A stretch of 64,000 nucleotides of DNA from Burkholderia pseudomultivorans. Its GTDB lineage: Bacteria; Pseudomonadota; Gammaproteobacteria; Burkholderiales; Burkholderiaceae. Below, piece after piece: positions 1-9,615 of the stretch (position 1 is the stretch's first letter; each line of letters begins with the position of its first letter). The translations under genes and the position numbers were made by a program. Below the pieces are notes generated by a model. That model made no database searches. It saw only the letters and a list, made by a program, of their open reading frames with translations, and had not been told where the DNA came from. Where the stretch lies: NCBI RefSeq assembly GCF_001718415.1, contig NZ_CP013378.1, forward strand, positions 930,001-994,000. The letters run 5' to 3'.

Positions 1-318
1 CAATTCGGCGCGTTTCGACGTTCCGTACTTCGGGGAATCGAACGGCTCGCGACCAGCGACGCGTCCGGGGTCATACGCACTCACGCGTGTGCCGGTTCGA
101 GCGCCCGCGGTTACGTCTCGCGCAGACAACGCGATTCCGTACGATCGCGCAAGAAATGCGAACGCTGCAGCATGGTCCGTGCGACGGCGGCTGCTTAAGA
201 TCGGCACGCGACGCCTTCCGCCGGCGCTGCGCTGGCCGCTTGCCGTTTGCGGCTCGCTGCACGGAACGAACGATCGCGACGCGCCGACAGAATCGACCCA
301 ACAAGGCAAGGAGACATC
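1..318. other. Intergenic region at left edge
   Basis: No convincing gene is visible here. The stretch holds a GTTCCGTAC element at 20-28, a one-mismatch copy at 134-142 and a weaker GCACGGAAC at 259-267. In the 20-28 element the TTG start of the conserved downstream TTGAC box sits exactly at the window edge on the minus strand. This suggests a promoter for a leftward gene outside the window. Confidence 0.5.
20..28 (-). promoter_or_regulatory. GTACGGAAC operator-like element (copy a)
   Basis: Minus-strand reading GTACGGAAC, followed after 16 nt by TTG at positions 3-1, where the window ends. The same layout, GTACGGAAC-N15/16-TTGAC, occurs at four other intergenic places here. Read in that orientation it would drive a gene to the left of the window rather than the SDR at 319. 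Confidence 0.5.
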
Positions 319-1113
319 ATGCAGATCACGCTGGACGGCAAGCTTGCCGTCGTAACGGGCGCCGCGCAGGGCATCGGCCATGCGATCGCGAAGCGGCTCG
401 CGCAGTGCGGCGCCGAGGTTGTCGTCAACGATCTCGACGAGCGGCGGATCGCAACCGCCGTCGACGCGATCCGGGCCGCGATTCCCGGTGCAACGGTGCG
501 CGGCGCGGCCGCCGACCTGTCGTCCGCCGCCGGCTGCAACCGCCTCGTCGAACAGGTGCCCGACTGCGACATTCTCGTGAACAACGCGGCGATCTACGAG
601 ACCGCCGATTTCTTCGAAATCCCGGACGCGACCTGGCAGAAGTACCTCGATCTCAACATCATGTCCGGCGTCCGGCTGGCGCGGGCGTACCTGCCTAACA
701 TGGGCGCGCGCGACTGGGGACGCGTCGTGTTCATCAGTTCCGAGTGCGGGATCAGCACGCCGCCCGACATGCTGCATTACGCGGTGACCAAGACGGCGCT
801 GCTCGGCCTGTCGCGCGGCCTCGCGAAACGCATGTCTGGAACGGGCGTCACGGTCAACGCGGTCCTTCCGGGGCCGACGCTCAGCGAAGGGGTCGTGGAC
901 TTCCTCGAAGCGGAAATCCGCCGTACCGGCAAGACGATCGAAGAACAAGGCGCGGAACTCGTCAAGGCGCTGCGTCCGTCGTCGATCACGCGACGCTTCG
1001 CGTCGGTCGACGAAGTGGCCAATCTCGTGCTCTACACGTGCTCGCCGCTCGCGTCGGCGACGACGGGCGCCGCGCTGCGGGCGGACGGCGGCGTCGCCGA
1101 CACACCGATCTGA
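319..1113 (+). CDS. SDR family oxidoreductase
   Basis: A 264-aa short-chain dehydrogenase/reductase, a cytosolic NAD(P)-dependent oxidoreductase of alcohol/ketone pairs. The cofactor glycine motif TGAAQGIG is at residues 13-20, NNA at 88-90, and the catalytic Ser (140/141), Tyr154 and Lys158 are all present. The ATG at 319 is preferred over in-frame upstream codons because AAGGAG lies just ahead at 307-312 and the protein then begins at the usual SDR N-terminus. It is followed after 106 bp by an aldehyde dehydrogenase on the same strand, so the pair may oxidise an alcohol stepwise to an acid. The substrate is unknown. Confidence 0.85.
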   Translation: MQITLDGKLAVVTGAAQGIGHAIAKRLAQCGAEVVVNDLDERRIATAVDAIRAAIPGATVRGAAADLSSAAGCNRLVEQVPDCDILVNNAAIYETADFFEIPDATWQKYLDLNIMSGVRLARAYLPNMGARDWGRVVFISSECGISTPPDMLHYAVTKTALLGLSRGLAKRMSGTGVTVNAVLPGPTLSEGVVDFLEAEIRRTGKTIEEQGAELVKALRPSSITRRFASVDEVANLVLYTCSPLASATTGAALRADGGVADTPI

Positions 1114-1219
1114 GCGGCGATGTTCGCGGACCGGCGCGATGCGCGCGCGACCGCGACGCCATCGCGCCGCACGCCCGGCGCGCTTTCACGAAACACGCAT
1201 CACCTGACCGGAGTACCGA

Positions 1220-2731
1220 ATGTCGAATGCCTCACAACACGCGGTGACGGATGACACATCATTGCGCCGCTTCGAGCACCTCTATATCGACGGCGCATGG
1301 GTGAAGCCAATCGACGGCGAGCTGGTCGAAAGCATCGATCCGGCCACCGGCCGCCCCTGGGCGATCGCTCCGATGGGCGGCCCGCAGGACATCGATCGTG
1401 CGGTCGCCGCGGCGCGCGCCGCGTTCGGCCCGTGGCGCCGCACGCCGGGACACGAGCGCGCGGCGCTGCTGCGCCGCCTCGCGGAGCGCTTCAGCGCGGC
1501 GGTTCCCGAACTGGCGATCATCGAGTCGCGCGACAACGGCAATCTCGTGCGCGAGCATCGCGCGAGCCTGACTGCGCAGGTGCAGTGGTATCAGTGGTTC
1601 GCGTCGCTGGCGGACAAGGCGCAAGGCACCACCATCCCGATCGACGACAGCGTGCACGCGTTCACGACGCGCGTGCCGATCGGCGTGGTAGGCGCGATCA
1701 TCCCGTGGAATGCGCCGCTGCTCGCCACCTGCCTGAAGATCGGCGCCGCACTCGCGGCCGGCTGCACGGTCGTCGTCAAGCCGGCCGAGCAAACGCCCGT
1801 ATCGGCGCTCGAGCTTGCGCGCCTCGTCCACGAAGCGGGCTTTCCGCCCGGCGTGTTCAACGTCGTGCCCGGTTACGGGCGTACGGCCGGCGCGCATCTC
1901 GTCAAGCATCCGGACGTCGACAAGATCTCGTTTACGGGCGCGAGCCAGACCGCCAAACAGATGGTGCGCGATGGCGCCGACAACCTGAAGCGCTTCACGT
2001 TCGAACTCGGCGGCAAGGCGCCGCATATCCTGTTCGCGGACGCCGACCTCGGCAACGCGATCAACGCCGCCACCGCATCCGCATGGCGGCTGACCGGGCA
2101 GAGCTGTGCGCTCGGCTCGCGCGTGCTCGTCGAGCGGTCGATCTACGATCGCGTCGTCGACGCGTTCCGCGCACGCGCGAAGTCGGTGCGCGTCGGCATG
2201 CCGTCGATCGACACGAATCACATGGGCCCGCAGTCGCATCAGGCGCAGCTCGACAAGACGCTGTCCTACATCGAGATCGGCAAGCAGGACGGCGCAGAAC
2301 TCGTCGCCGGCGGCCATCGCATCGCGACGCCCGAACTCGCGGACGGCTATTTCGTCGAGCCGACCGTATTCGCCGGCGTCACGAACCGCATGCGCGTCGC
2401 GCGCGACGAGATCTTCGGCCCGGTGGCGTCGCTGATTCCGTTCGACGGCGAAGACGAGGCCGTCGCGATCGCAAACGACACGCCGTACGGGTTGACGGCA
2501 GGCCTGTGGACGCGCGACGTCGGCCGCGCGCATCGCGTGTCGGGCCGTATCGACGCGGGCATGGTGTGGGTCAATACCTACTCGTTCCTGCGGTGGTCGA
2601 CGCCGTACGGCGGTTTCAAGGCCAGCGGCTGGGGTCGCGAAAACGGGATCGACGCGCTTGCCCCTTATCTGGAAACCCGCACGACGGTGATCAGCACCAC
2701 CGGGCAGTTTCCGAACCTGTACGCGGACTGA
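1220..2731 (+). CDS. NAD(P)-dependent aldehyde dehydrogenase
   Basis: A 503-aa member of the ALDH superfamily, of normal length, that oxidises an aldehyde to the acid. Visible motifs are IIPWNAP with the oxyanion Asn164, FELGGKAP with the general base Glu262, and GQSC with the nucleophile Cys296. The start has a CCGGAG ribosome site about 6 nt upstream. It lies downstream of the SDR at 319 and probably acts after it. It is one of five ALDHs in the window and is clearly divergent from the other four. Confidence 0.9.
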   Translation: MSNASQHAVTDDTSLRRFEHLYIDGAWVKPIDGELVESIDPATGRPWAIAPMGGPQDIDRAVAAARAAFGPWRRTPGHERAALLRRLAERFSAAVPELAIIESRDNGNLVREHRASLTAQVQWYQWFASLADKAQGTTIPIDDSVHAFTTRVPIGVVGAIIPWNAPLLATCLKIGAALAAGCTVVVKPAEQTPVSALELARLVHEAGFPPGVFNVVPGYGRTAGAHLVKHPDVDKISFTGASQTAKQMVRDGADNLKRFTFELGGKAPHILFADADLGNAINAATASAWRLTGQSCALGSRVLVERSIYDRVVDAFRARAKSVRVGMPSIDTNHMGPQSHQAQLDKTLSYIEIGKQDGAELVAGGHRIATPELADGYFVEPTVFAGVTNRMRVARDEIFGPVASLIPFDGEDEAVAIANDTPYGLTAGLWTRDVGRAHRVSGRIDAGMVWVNTYSFLRWSTPYGGFKASGWGRENGIDALAPYLETRTTVISTTGQFPNLYAD

Positions 2732-2810
2732 ACGCGCGCGCTCGCGGGCGGACGGCCACAACGAGCGCTTCACTCGGATCGGCTCGCGCCGCCGATACAC
2801 CGCTTGACGG

Positions 2811-3770
2811 TCAACGACCGGCGCGCGCCGACTCCAATGGACGTGAAGCCGAAACGGCTTCGCGTTTCTCCACCAGGAAATCGATCAGTGCCCGGACCTT
2901 GGCCGGCATCTGGGTCCGCGTCGGCGCATAGACGTAAAAGCCTGCAAAAGGCTTGCACCACGGTCGCAACACGCGGATCAACGCGCCCGAGTCCAGATGC
3001 GGCTGCACGGCAATGTCGATGTGCTGGATGAGCCCGACGCCCTGCAGCGCGGCGCGGATCATCCCGTCGTCATCGTTGGTGGTGATGCTGCCGCGCGGCT
3101 CCATCGTGAAGGTATGGCCGGCGTCTTCCGGCGACGTGAACTCCCACGGATGAATCGCACCGCCAACCTGCCGGAAGCGCAGGCAATTGTGCTCGGTCAG
3201 ATCGGTCGGCGTCAGCGGTTCGCCATAGCGCCTGAAATACGCCGGCGTGCCGACCACCGCCATCTCGAGGGCCGGCGTAATGGGCACGGCTATCATGTGC
3301 GGCGCAAGGCTCTCGCCGATCCGGATCCCGGCGTCGCAGCCGTCTGCCACGATATTGGCGAGGCCGTCGTCCATGACCAGTTCCAGGCCCAGCCGCGGAA
3401 AGCGCGTGCTGAACTCCTCCAGATGCGGCTCGATCAGCGTCTTGGCCGCGACGCGCGACGTGTTCAGACGAATCAATCCCGACGGCTCATCGCGCGCGTC
3501 GTGCAGCGCGTCCATGGTTCTTTCGAGCGCGACCAGCGCCGGATACCAGACATCGTAGATCCGTTGCCCTTCCTCGGTCAGCGACATGTCGCGCGTGGTG
3601 CGATACAGCAGCTTGACGTTCAGTCGACGCTCGAGCGCTTTCACGTTTTGCGACAGATTGGCGCGCGATACGCCCATTTCGGCAGCGGCTTTCGTAAAGC
3701 TGCGATGGTGCGCGACGTGGGCGAACCACGCCAGCGACGGGAGCAGGGACGGATCCATACCGAAGAACAT
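2811..3770 (-). CDS. LysR family transcriptional regulator
   Basis: About 319 aa, with an N-terminal winged helix-turn-helix (residues about 8-66, containing MGVSRANLSQNVKALERRL) followed by a LysR substrate-binding domain. It is transcribed divergently from the hydrolase at 3908, the usual LysR/target arrangement, and a 12-bp perfect palindrome (3799-3810) lies between them. ATG at 3770 is chosen; an upstream TTG at 3776 and a downstream ATG at 3758 are both possible because no strong ribosome site decides the matter. The likely target is the 3908-4992 gene pair. Confidence 0.85.
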   Translation of the reverse strand: MFFGMDPSLLPSLAWFAHVAHHRSFTKAAAEMGVSRANLSQNVKALERRLNVKLLYRTTRDMSLTEEGQRIYDVWYPALVALERTMDALHDARDEPSGLIRLNTSRVAAKTLIEPHLEEFSTRFPRLGLELVMDDGLANIVADGCDAGIRIGESLAPHMIAVPITPALEMAVVGTPAYFRRYGEPLTPTDLTEHNCLRFRQVGGAIHPWEFTSPEDAGHTFTMEPRGSITTNDDDGMIRAALQGVGLIQHIDIAVQPHLDSGALIRVLRPWCKPFAGFYVYAPTRTQMPAKVRALIDFLVEKREAVSASRPLESARAGR

Positions 3771-3798
3771 TGTCAATTTGAAAATACCACTGTAGTCG

Positions 3799-3810
3799 AG
3801 ATTGCAATCT
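3799..3810. promoter_or_regulatory. 12-bp palindrome between LysR and hydrolase
   Basis: AGATTGCAATCT is perfectly self-complementary and lies 29 bp upstream of the LysR gene and about 98 bp upstream of the divergent hydrolase. Position and symmetry suit a LysR binding site. This is inferred from position only. Confidence 0.45.
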
Positions 3811-3907
3811 TTCGGGACGTCAATCGGCTCGCTATATTCAAGTCGTCGTCGCCCGGCCGCAAACGATTCGGCCTTGCGAACCCCCTCACCTCTTGGACGG
3901 AGCCGTC

Positions 3908-4828
3908 ATGAAAAGCGTCAAGATCAACCATCAGTATTGGGATATCGCCGCCAACCTCTATTTCCCGCCGAATTTCGACGAAAACAACACGTATCCCGCC
4001 ATCATCAGCGCGCACCCGATCGGCAGTTGCAAGGAGCAGACGTCGGGGAACGTGTATGGTGAGGCGCTGGCCCGCGAAGGCTTCGTCGTCATCGCATTCG
4101 ATGCGAGCTTTCAAGGCGACAGCGGCGGCGAGCCGCGCTATATCGAGGATCCGACCTTGCGCGTCGAGGATTTTCGCGTCGTCTGCGACTACCTCGTGAC
4201 GCTGCCGTATGTCGACGAAAACCGCATCGGCGTGCTGGGCATCTGCGGCGGTGGCGGCTATGCGATCAACGCGGCGATGACCGAGCGCCGCATCCGGGCA
4301 GTGGGCACGGTCACCGGCGCCAACTACGGCCGCCTGATGCGCGAGGGCTTCAGCAACTACGATCCGATCGGCGCGCTCGAGGCGATGGCCAAACAGCGCA
4401 CCGCGGAAGCGCGAGGTGCTGCGCTGCGTGTCGACGACCTGCTGCCGCCGTCGCCGGAGGCCGCCCGGGAAGCGGGCCTGACCGAAGTCGATCTCTATGG
4501 TGCGACCGAATACTATCGGTCGGACCGCGGCCGCGCGCCGAACGGCGTCAACCGTTCGCTGTACTCGCATCAGGCCGCCGCCGTGGGCTGGGACGCGTTC
4601 CATCTGTGCGAAACGTTGCTCACGCAACCGCTGATGGTCGTGGTCGGCGACAAGGTCGGTGCGTTCGGCGCATACCGCGATGGCTGCGAAATCATCGGTC
4701 GTGCGGCGTCGAAGAAGAAGGAACTGGTGGTGGTCGAAGGCTGGTCTCACTACGATCTGTACGACAAACCCGAACCCGTCGGCAAGGCGCTCGCCAAACT
4801 GATTCCGTTCTACAAGGAAAACCTGTAA
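3908..4828 (+). CDS. Alpha/beta hydrolase with Cys nucleophile (dienelactone-hydrolase-like)
   Basis: A 306-aa alpha/beta hydrolase. The nucleophile elbow reads GICGGG, so Cys113 takes the usual Ser place, as in dienelactone hydrolases. A C-terminal GWSHYD supplies the catalytic His. The ATG at 3908 is chosen because GGACGGAG lies just before it; an upstream in-frame start at 3893 would overlap that site. No signal peptide is seen, so it should act in the cytosol on an ester, lactone or acyl bond. It is followed after 163 bp by an NAD(P)-binding protein and faces a divergent LysR gene. A clear paralogue is at 23677. Confidence 0.8.
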   Translation: MKSVKINHQYWDIAANLYFPPNFDENNTYPAIISAHPIGSCKEQTSGNVYGEALAREGFVVIAFDASFQGDSGGEPRYIEDPTLRVEDFRVVCDYLVTLPYVDENRIGVLGICGGGGYAINAAMTERRIRAVGTVTGANYGRLMREGFSNYDPIGALEAMAKQRTAEARGAALRVDDLLPPSPEAAREAGLTEVDLYGATEYYRSDRGRAPNGVNRSLYSHQAAAVGWDAFHLCETLLTQPLMVVVGDKVGAFGAYRDGCEIIGRAASKKKELVVVEGWSHYDLYDKPEPVGKALAKLIPFYKENL

Positions 4829-4991
4829 TCGAGCGGTGCCGGCATCGTGCGCCGCGAGGCGTGCATGCCACGTCGACACGAGCGCGCGTGCGCCGCACGA
4901 CGTCCGCTCGCGCCCGCGCATCGGCAGGTTTTCATCCGAACCTCTATCCGCGCGTCGCGCGGACTTCGCTGTCAGAACCCGGAACACCATC

Positions 4992-5627
4992 ATGACCAAG
5001 GTATTGATCCTCGGCGCAAGCGGACAGATTGCCCGCTGGGCCGTCCAGATGCTCGGCACGAAAAGCGGCGTCACGCAGACACTGCTCGTGCGCAATCCCA
5101 GAAAGCTGGCCGGCAACGAGCCGGCCAACGCGAACGTCGTGATCGGCGACGTGCTCGACAAGAAACTGTTGCCGCGGATCGTCGAAGGACACGACGTCGT
5201 GTACGCGAACCTGTCCGGCGACGTGGATACGCAAACCGAACACATTCTGGTCGCGATGAAGGCCGCCCATGTCCGTCGATTGATCTTCGTCAACTCGCTC
5301 GGCATCTACGACGAGGTGCCCGGCAAGTTCGGCGAATGGAATCGCCGGGAGATCGGTCAGTATCTGCCGCCTTATCGCCGGTCCGCCGACCTGATCGAGG
5401 CGTCGGACGTGGATTACACGATCCTGCGCGCAGCGTGGCTGCAGAACGACGACGAGGTCAGTTACGAGCTCACCGCACGAGACGCGCCGTTCAAGGGCAC
5501 CGAAGTGTCCCGGAAGAGCGTAGCTTCGCTCGTCGTCGATCTCATCGAACATCCGGACAGGCTGAAACGCGCCAACGTCGGCGTCAGCAAGCCGGGCACC
5601 GACGGCGACAAACCCGCTTTCATATGA
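4992..5627 (+). CDS. NAD(P)-binding atypical SDR / NmrA-like protein
   Basis: A 211-aa Rossmann-fold protein starting with a beta strand and the glycine motif GASGQIA at residues 8-14, typical of atypical (NmrA-like, NAD(P)H-binding) SDRs. The later [10 protein letters not shown] segment also fits this family. The first ATG consistent with that N-terminus is at 4992; the longer upstream reading has no family features. It may be an NAD(P)H-dependent reductase or a redox sensor. It lies downstream of the hydrolase at 3908. Confidence 0.75.
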   Translation: MTKVLILGASGQIARWAVQMLGTKSGVTQTLLVRNPRKLAGNEPANANVVIGDVLDKKLLPRIVEGHDVVYANLSGDVDTQTEHILVAMKAAHVRRLIFVNSLGIYDEVPGKFGEWNRREIGQYLPPYRRSADLIEASDVDYTILRAAWLQNDDEVSYELTARDAPFKGTEVSRKSVASLVVDLIEHPDRLKRANVGVSKPGTDGDKPAFI

Positions 5628-5661
5628 CGCCGCAACGCGACCCGATCGATAGCAACGTGCA

Positions 5662-5692
5662 CGTGTCGTGACGATGCGTCCGGCACGACACG
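5662..5692. terminator. Inverted repeat between convergent genes
   Basis: CGTGTCGTG and CACGACACG form a 9-bp perfect stem with a 13-nt loop, in the gap between the convergent 4992 and MFS genes. There is no U-tract, so it is a candidate bidirectional transcription stop only. Confidence 0.4.
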
Positions 5693-5700
5693 CGTCACGG

Positions 5701-7014
5701 TCAGGCCTCCGCGTACGACGCATTCAACTGCGCCCGCCTCGGAATCCGCGTCACCATCAGCGCGGCGATCGCGGACGGAATCGCGAAGACGTAGAAATGC
5801 CAGGACTGTCCGAGATTCGATCCGACGACCCAGCCGCCGATCATCGGGCCCAGCACCGAGCCGATCCGGCCGAGGCCCTGCGCCGTGCCGATCGCCGAAC
5901 CGCGGCACGATGCGGGGAAATACGCTGCGATATAGCCGTAGCCGAGCGTGGTCGATCCGATCGAGCCGAGTCCCGCGCCGAATACCGCAAGCATCAGCCA
6001 GCCGTACTCGGGCTTCTGGCTCAGTGCGAGCAACGAAAGCGCGCACACGACGAAGAACGCGACGAGTATCTTTCGGGACCCCACTCGATCGGCGAGCCAT
6101 GCACCGAACAGATTGCCGGCAACTGCGCCGAACTGCATCACCAGCAGAAAATGCAGCGACGATCCGAGCGGATAACCGGCCTTGCGCATCAGCGTCGGCA
6201 GCCAGACGTTCATCCCGTAGACGACGATCTGACCGCAGAAGCACACGATCGCGAACAGCAGCACCGCAGAGCGCCATTCCGTCGACATCAACAGCCGGAA
6301 GCCGCGCAGTTCTCCAGCGCCGGCATGCGACCACGCCTGGTTTTTGTGTTCGGCCAGCACACGATCGAAATCGATCGAGTAGCGAGCCGCCAATGCACGC
6401 GCTTCGTCCATCCGGTTGCGATCGACCAGAAAATTGACCGATTCCGGCAGGAAGAAGACCATCAGAGGCAGCACGACAACGTACAGCGCGCCCGCCCCGT
6501 AAAGCACCCGCCAGCCATGGCTCTGCAGCAGCGCAATGGCGAGCAGCGCGCAAATCACGCCGCCGACCGCGTAACCGGTGAGCGCCAGCGCGTTATAGAG
6601 CTGCCGCCGATTTCTCGGCGCATATTCGACCGTCAGCGCGACCGACGACGGCACGACGCTCCCGAGCCCGATGCCGGTCAGGAAACGGGCGATACCCAAC
6701 TGGGTCGGCGAATGAGCCAGCGCGCAGAGCAGCGAACCGACGGAAAACCAGAACACGCCGGCCATGATCAGCTTGCGTCGCCCGATGCGATCGGACAGCG
6801 AGCCCGCACCAAACAGACCGAGCATCAGCCCGGCCAGCGTCCAGCTACCGATCATGCCGGCTCCGGCGGCCGTGAGGCCCCAGCCGGGCTCCGCAAGCAA
6901 GGCCGAAACCGTTGCACCGTAGACGATCAGATCGTAGCCGTCGACGGCGATCGTCATGAAGCACAAGATGACTACGAGCAAACTGCTGCGAGTCGCGATG
7001 GAAGAATCGTTCAC
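5701..7014 (-). CDS. MFS transporter, aromatic acid:H+ symporter type
   Basis: A 437-aa inner-membrane transporter with about 12 hydrophobic segments. The first membrane segment carries DGYD (Asp25), characteristic of the AAHS branch (PcaK/BenK-like), and the loop between segments 2 and 3 carries DRIGRRK (75-81), the MFS signature. It would import an aromatic or related carboxylate by proton symport. Translation starts at GTG 7014 with AGGAG about 6 nt upstream. It follows a LysR gene on the same strand. The substrate is not predictable but is presumably that of the surrounding enzymes. Confidence 0.88.
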   Translation of the reverse strand: MNDSSIATRSSLLVVILCFMTIAVDGYDLIVYGATVSALLAEPGWGLTAAGAGMIGSWTLAGLMLGLFGAGSLSDRIGRRKLIMAGVFWFSVGSLLCALAHSPTQLGIARFLTGIGLGSVVPSSVALTVEYAPRNRRQLYNALALTGYAVGGVICALLAIALLQSHGWRVLYGAGALYVVVLPLMVFFLPESVNFLVDRNRMDEARALAARYSIDFDRVLAEHKNQAWSHAGAGELRGFRLLMSTEWRSAVLLFAIVCFCGQIVVYGMNVWLPTLMRKAGYPLGSSLHFLLVMQFGAVAGNLFGAWLADRVGSRKILVAFFVVCALSLLALSQKPEYGWLMLAVFGAGLGSIGSTTLGYGYIAAYFPASCRGSAIGTAQGLGRIGSVLGPMIGGWVVGSNLGQSWHFYVFAIPSAIAALMVTRIPRRAQLNASYAEA

Positions 7015-7037
7015 GTCGTCTCCTATTTCATTGATGG

Positions 7038-7059
7038 AATCCCGTTATAAATCGGGATT
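7038..7059. promoter_or_regulatory. 22-bp palindrome upstream of MFS gene
   Basis: AATCCCG-N8-CGGGATT lies 24 bp upstream of the MFS start. The AT-rich centre could hold a minus-strand -10 (TATAAC). It resembles an operator overlapping the promoter. A T-run on the plus strand makes it look like a terminator too, but no plus-strand gene ends here. Confidence 0.5.
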
Positions 7060-7229
7060 TTTGTTTTCGCCTTAAATGTAGAGATCCGAAATGTCTCGTC
7101 CAAGTGATCGATTTCGAAACACCGGTTCGGCGCATTCGAATCGATGAATTCGTCATCGGGAAAACCGCAGCGGACCACGCGTACCGCGACGGACTATCCG
7201 GCCGGATGCCGCGCAACGCCGGACGAAAA

Positions 7230-8147
7230 TCAGCGATCGGTCAACTGTGCAACGAACGCTTTCGTGGCTGCCGGCAGCGAATCGCCGCGCTTCGTGCCGA
7301 TGCAAAGCCGGCGCAACGCCCATTGCTCATCCAGTGCGACGAGCGTCACTTTGGCGAAGTCCTCGAGCGGCAGCATGCTTTCGGGATGAATCGTCACGCC
7401 GAGGCCGGCCTTGACGAGACTGCGAGCCGCTTCGATCGTACTGACGCGATACTTCACGACCAGTTCGTGCCCCAGCGCGGCTGCCGCGTTTTTCAGCTGC
7501 GTCATCATCGAAGTCGTCGCCGACAGGCCGATGATGTTCTGCTCGAGCAAGTCGCGTGTTGTCACGCTCGCGCGTTCGCTGAGCATATGTCCTTTCGGCA
7601 CGACGGCAACCAGCCGGTCGGTTCGATACTCGATGACCTCGAGCGCATCGCGGTCGATATCGTCGGTGGCGTAGAACATCGCCACATCGGCCTTGCCGCT
7701 CACGACGGCGCCGACCACGCTGGAATTCGCATCCTCCTGCAGTTCGATATCGACCAGCGGAAAGTCCCGCGTGAATTCGGCGATTTCGCGTGCCAGGAAT
7801 TGAACGATGATCGTGCTGGTGGAACTGATGCGGATCTGGCCTCGCACGCCTTCGGTGAACTCGGCGACTTCGCGGCGCATCACGTCGAGATTGTCGAACA
7901 GCAAGCGCACATGTCGCGCCAGCACTTCGCCGGCGGCGCTCGGCACCATGCCGCCCGGCAGCCGCTCGAAGAGATCGATGCCGGCAATCTCCTCGAGATC
8001 CTGGATCCGTCTCGTCGCAGCCGACGGCGTGATGTTCTCCCGCAGCGCCGCGCGACGCATCTGCTGTTCCTCGACGACGGTGAGAAACAACCGCAACGTG
8101 AACAGGTCGACGCGTCTCGTCAAATTGTGGAGACTGAGCCCTGCCAT
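7230..8147 (-). CDS. LysR family transcriptional regulator
   Basis: About 305 aa. The N-terminal winged helix contains FTLRLFLTVVEEQQMRRAA and SAATRRIQDLE, followed by a substrate-binding domain. The ATG at 8147 is preferred over the start at 8186 because GGAGGGG lies directly upstream of it. It sits between a CaiB-type CoA-transferase (upstream, same strand) and the aromatic-acid transporter (downstream), and probably controls one or both. Confidence 0.85.
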   Translation of the reverse strand: MAGLSLHNLTRRVDLFTLRLFLTVVEEQQMRRAALRENITPSAATRRIQDLEEIAGIDLFERLPGGMVPSAAGEVLARHVRLLFDNLDVMRREVAEFTEGVRGQIRISSTSTIIVQFLAREIAEFTRDFPLVDIELQEDANSSVVGAVVSGKADVAMFYATDDIDRDALEVIEYRTDRLVAVVPKGHMLSERASVTTRDLLEQNIIGLSATTSMMTQLKNAAAALGHELVVKYRVSTIEAARSLVKAGLGVTIHPESMLPLEDFAKVTLVALDEQWALRRLCIGTKRGDSLPAATKAFVAQLTDR

Positions 8148-8349
8148 TTCCCCTCCATGATCATCCGGTGCGGCCATATCGAACACCCAGGACGGAAAGA
8201 CTATGCCGGTGGGGGAGCCGACGTCAATCGGGACGTGGGCGCTATCCGATCGGGCCGCTGCCGCGAGAAGATCCGGTCTCGCCGGACGGCATCACGCGCG
8301 CCCACCGACGCGCAGCCCGGTCCGGCTGCATAGCGTCGTCATGCCGGAT

Positions 8350-9615
8350 TCAGATGACGTTCATTTCCCGTAATCTTGCAATTTCGCCGTCGTTCATGCC
8401 GAGCCATTCGTGCAGCACGCCGGAATTGTGTTCGCCGAGGTTCGGCGGCGACTTGGCCTCCGGCTCGAGCACGTCCGACATCTTGATCGGGTTCCCCGCG
8501 ACATGAATGGGCCCCCACACCGGATCGTCGAGCGTCATCAGCATCTTTCGCGCGGCAACGTGCGGGCAGTCGAACAGGTCGGGCACATCGTTGACGGTCG
8601 AACACGGCACACCGCCTGCACGCAGCGTCGCCAGCGCCGTTTCGCGCGAGCGGTCCGCGAGCCACGCATCGATCTCGACGTTCAGCGCGTCCAGATGCCG
8701 CTTGCGCGACACGCCATCGGCGAATCTCGGGTCGCTCGTCAGTTCCGGACGACCGATCACGTCGGCGAACCGCTTCCAGATGTGTTCGCCCAGCACCGCG
8801 ATGACGATGTAGCCATCCTTTGCGCGATAGGTGCCGAACGGCGCCGTGACGGCATGCACGCCGGGTGGCGACGTCTGCTTCGTCGCGGAATACATCGTGA
8901 CCGATATTTCGTTGAGAATCAGCGACGCGTCGTACATCGAGATATCGATTTTCTTGCCCCTTCCCGTGCGGTGCCGGTGCAGCAGCGCCAGCACGACGCC
9001 GTAGAGCGCCAGGATGCCGCACTGGATATCGGCCAGCGAAAAGCCCAGATAGGTCGGGCGGTCGCCGGTCCGTTCGGGACGATACATGAGGCCGCTCATG
9101 GCCTGCCCCACGATATCGAACGCGGGAAAGTCGCCGTACGGGCTGGGCAGGATATCGTCGTGCCCGAAACCGGAAATGGCGCCATAGATCAGACGCGGGT
9201 TGATCTCGCTCAGCGCCGCGTAACCGAGTCCGAGCCGGTCCATCACGTTCGGCCGCAGGTTCTCGATCACGACGTCGGCCTGTGCCGCAAGTGCCGTGAA
9301 GATGCGCCGCCCCTCGTCGTGCTTCAGATCGAGCGTGACGCTCTTCTTGTTCCGGTTGGTCCGCAGGAACGCGAGCCCGCTCGGCTTGCCGTCGGCGCCC
9401 GCTTTGACTGGGCTCGTGCCGCGCGCAAAATCGCCGCCCTCGCGCCTCTCGATCTTGACGACTTCCGCTCCCGCGTCCGCCAGCCACATCGAAGCAAACG
9501 GCGCCGCGATGAAGTTCTCGACCGTCAGCACGCGGATGCCGGCCAACGGCCGTTCCGCGCCGACTTTCGAGCCGGTTTCCGAGCCGACCCGCGAGTCGTG
9601 AAGTACCGCGTCCAT
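8350..9615 (-). CDS. CaiB/BaiF (family III) CoA-transferase
   Basis: A 421-aa family III CoA-transferase, which moves CoA between carboxylates through an aspartyl-CoA intermediate. The segment AFDIVGQAMSG supplies the candidate catalytic Asp167, and LTVENFIAAPFA near residue 31 is the family N-terminal strand. A ribosome site AAGGAG precedes the ATG at 9615. It has about 20 extra N-terminal residues compared with the other CaiB proteins here. It is followed by LysR and MFS genes on the same strand. Donor and acceptor acids are unknown. Confidence 0.88.
   Translation of the reverse strand: MDAVLHDSRVGSETGSKVGAERPLAGIRVLTVENFIAAPFASMWLADAGAEVVKIERREGGDFARGTSPVKAGADGKPSGLAFLRTNRNKKSVTLDLKHDEGRRIFTALAAQADVVIENLRPNVMDRLGLGYAALSEINPRLIYGAISGFGHDDILPSPYGDFPAFDIVGQAMSGLMYRPERTGDRPTYLGFSLADIQCGILALYGVVLALLHRHRTGRGKKIDISMYDASLILNEISVTMYSATKQTSPPGVHAVTAPFGTYRAKDGYIVIAVLGEHIWKRFADVIGRPELTSDPRFADGVSRKRHLDALNVEIDAWLADRSRETALATLRAGGVPCSTVNDVPDLFDCPHVAARKMLMTLDDPVWGPIHVAGNPIKMSDVLEPEAKSPPNLGEHNSGVLHEWLGMNDGEIARLREMNVI

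Noticed and set aside
134..142. ATTCCGTAC as a further copy of the GTACGGAAC element
   Set aside because: One mismatch in the core and no TTGAC at 15-16 nt; it could be chance.
259..267. GCACGGAAC upstream of the SDR as a regulon member
   Set aside because: One core mismatch and CCGAC in place of TTGAC; suggestive but not strong enough to claim.
3773..5305. 510-aa minus-strand frame opposite the hydrolase
   Set aside because: It is antisense to two well-supported genes and has no motif.
7038..7059. Reading the palindrome as a rho-independent terminator
   Set aside because: The T-run is on the plus strand and no plus-strand gene ends here; an operator is more plausible.
7104..8333. 409-aa plus-strand frame opposite LysR
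   Set aside because: It is a shadow of the LysR gene at 7230-8147; composition and lack of motifs are typical.
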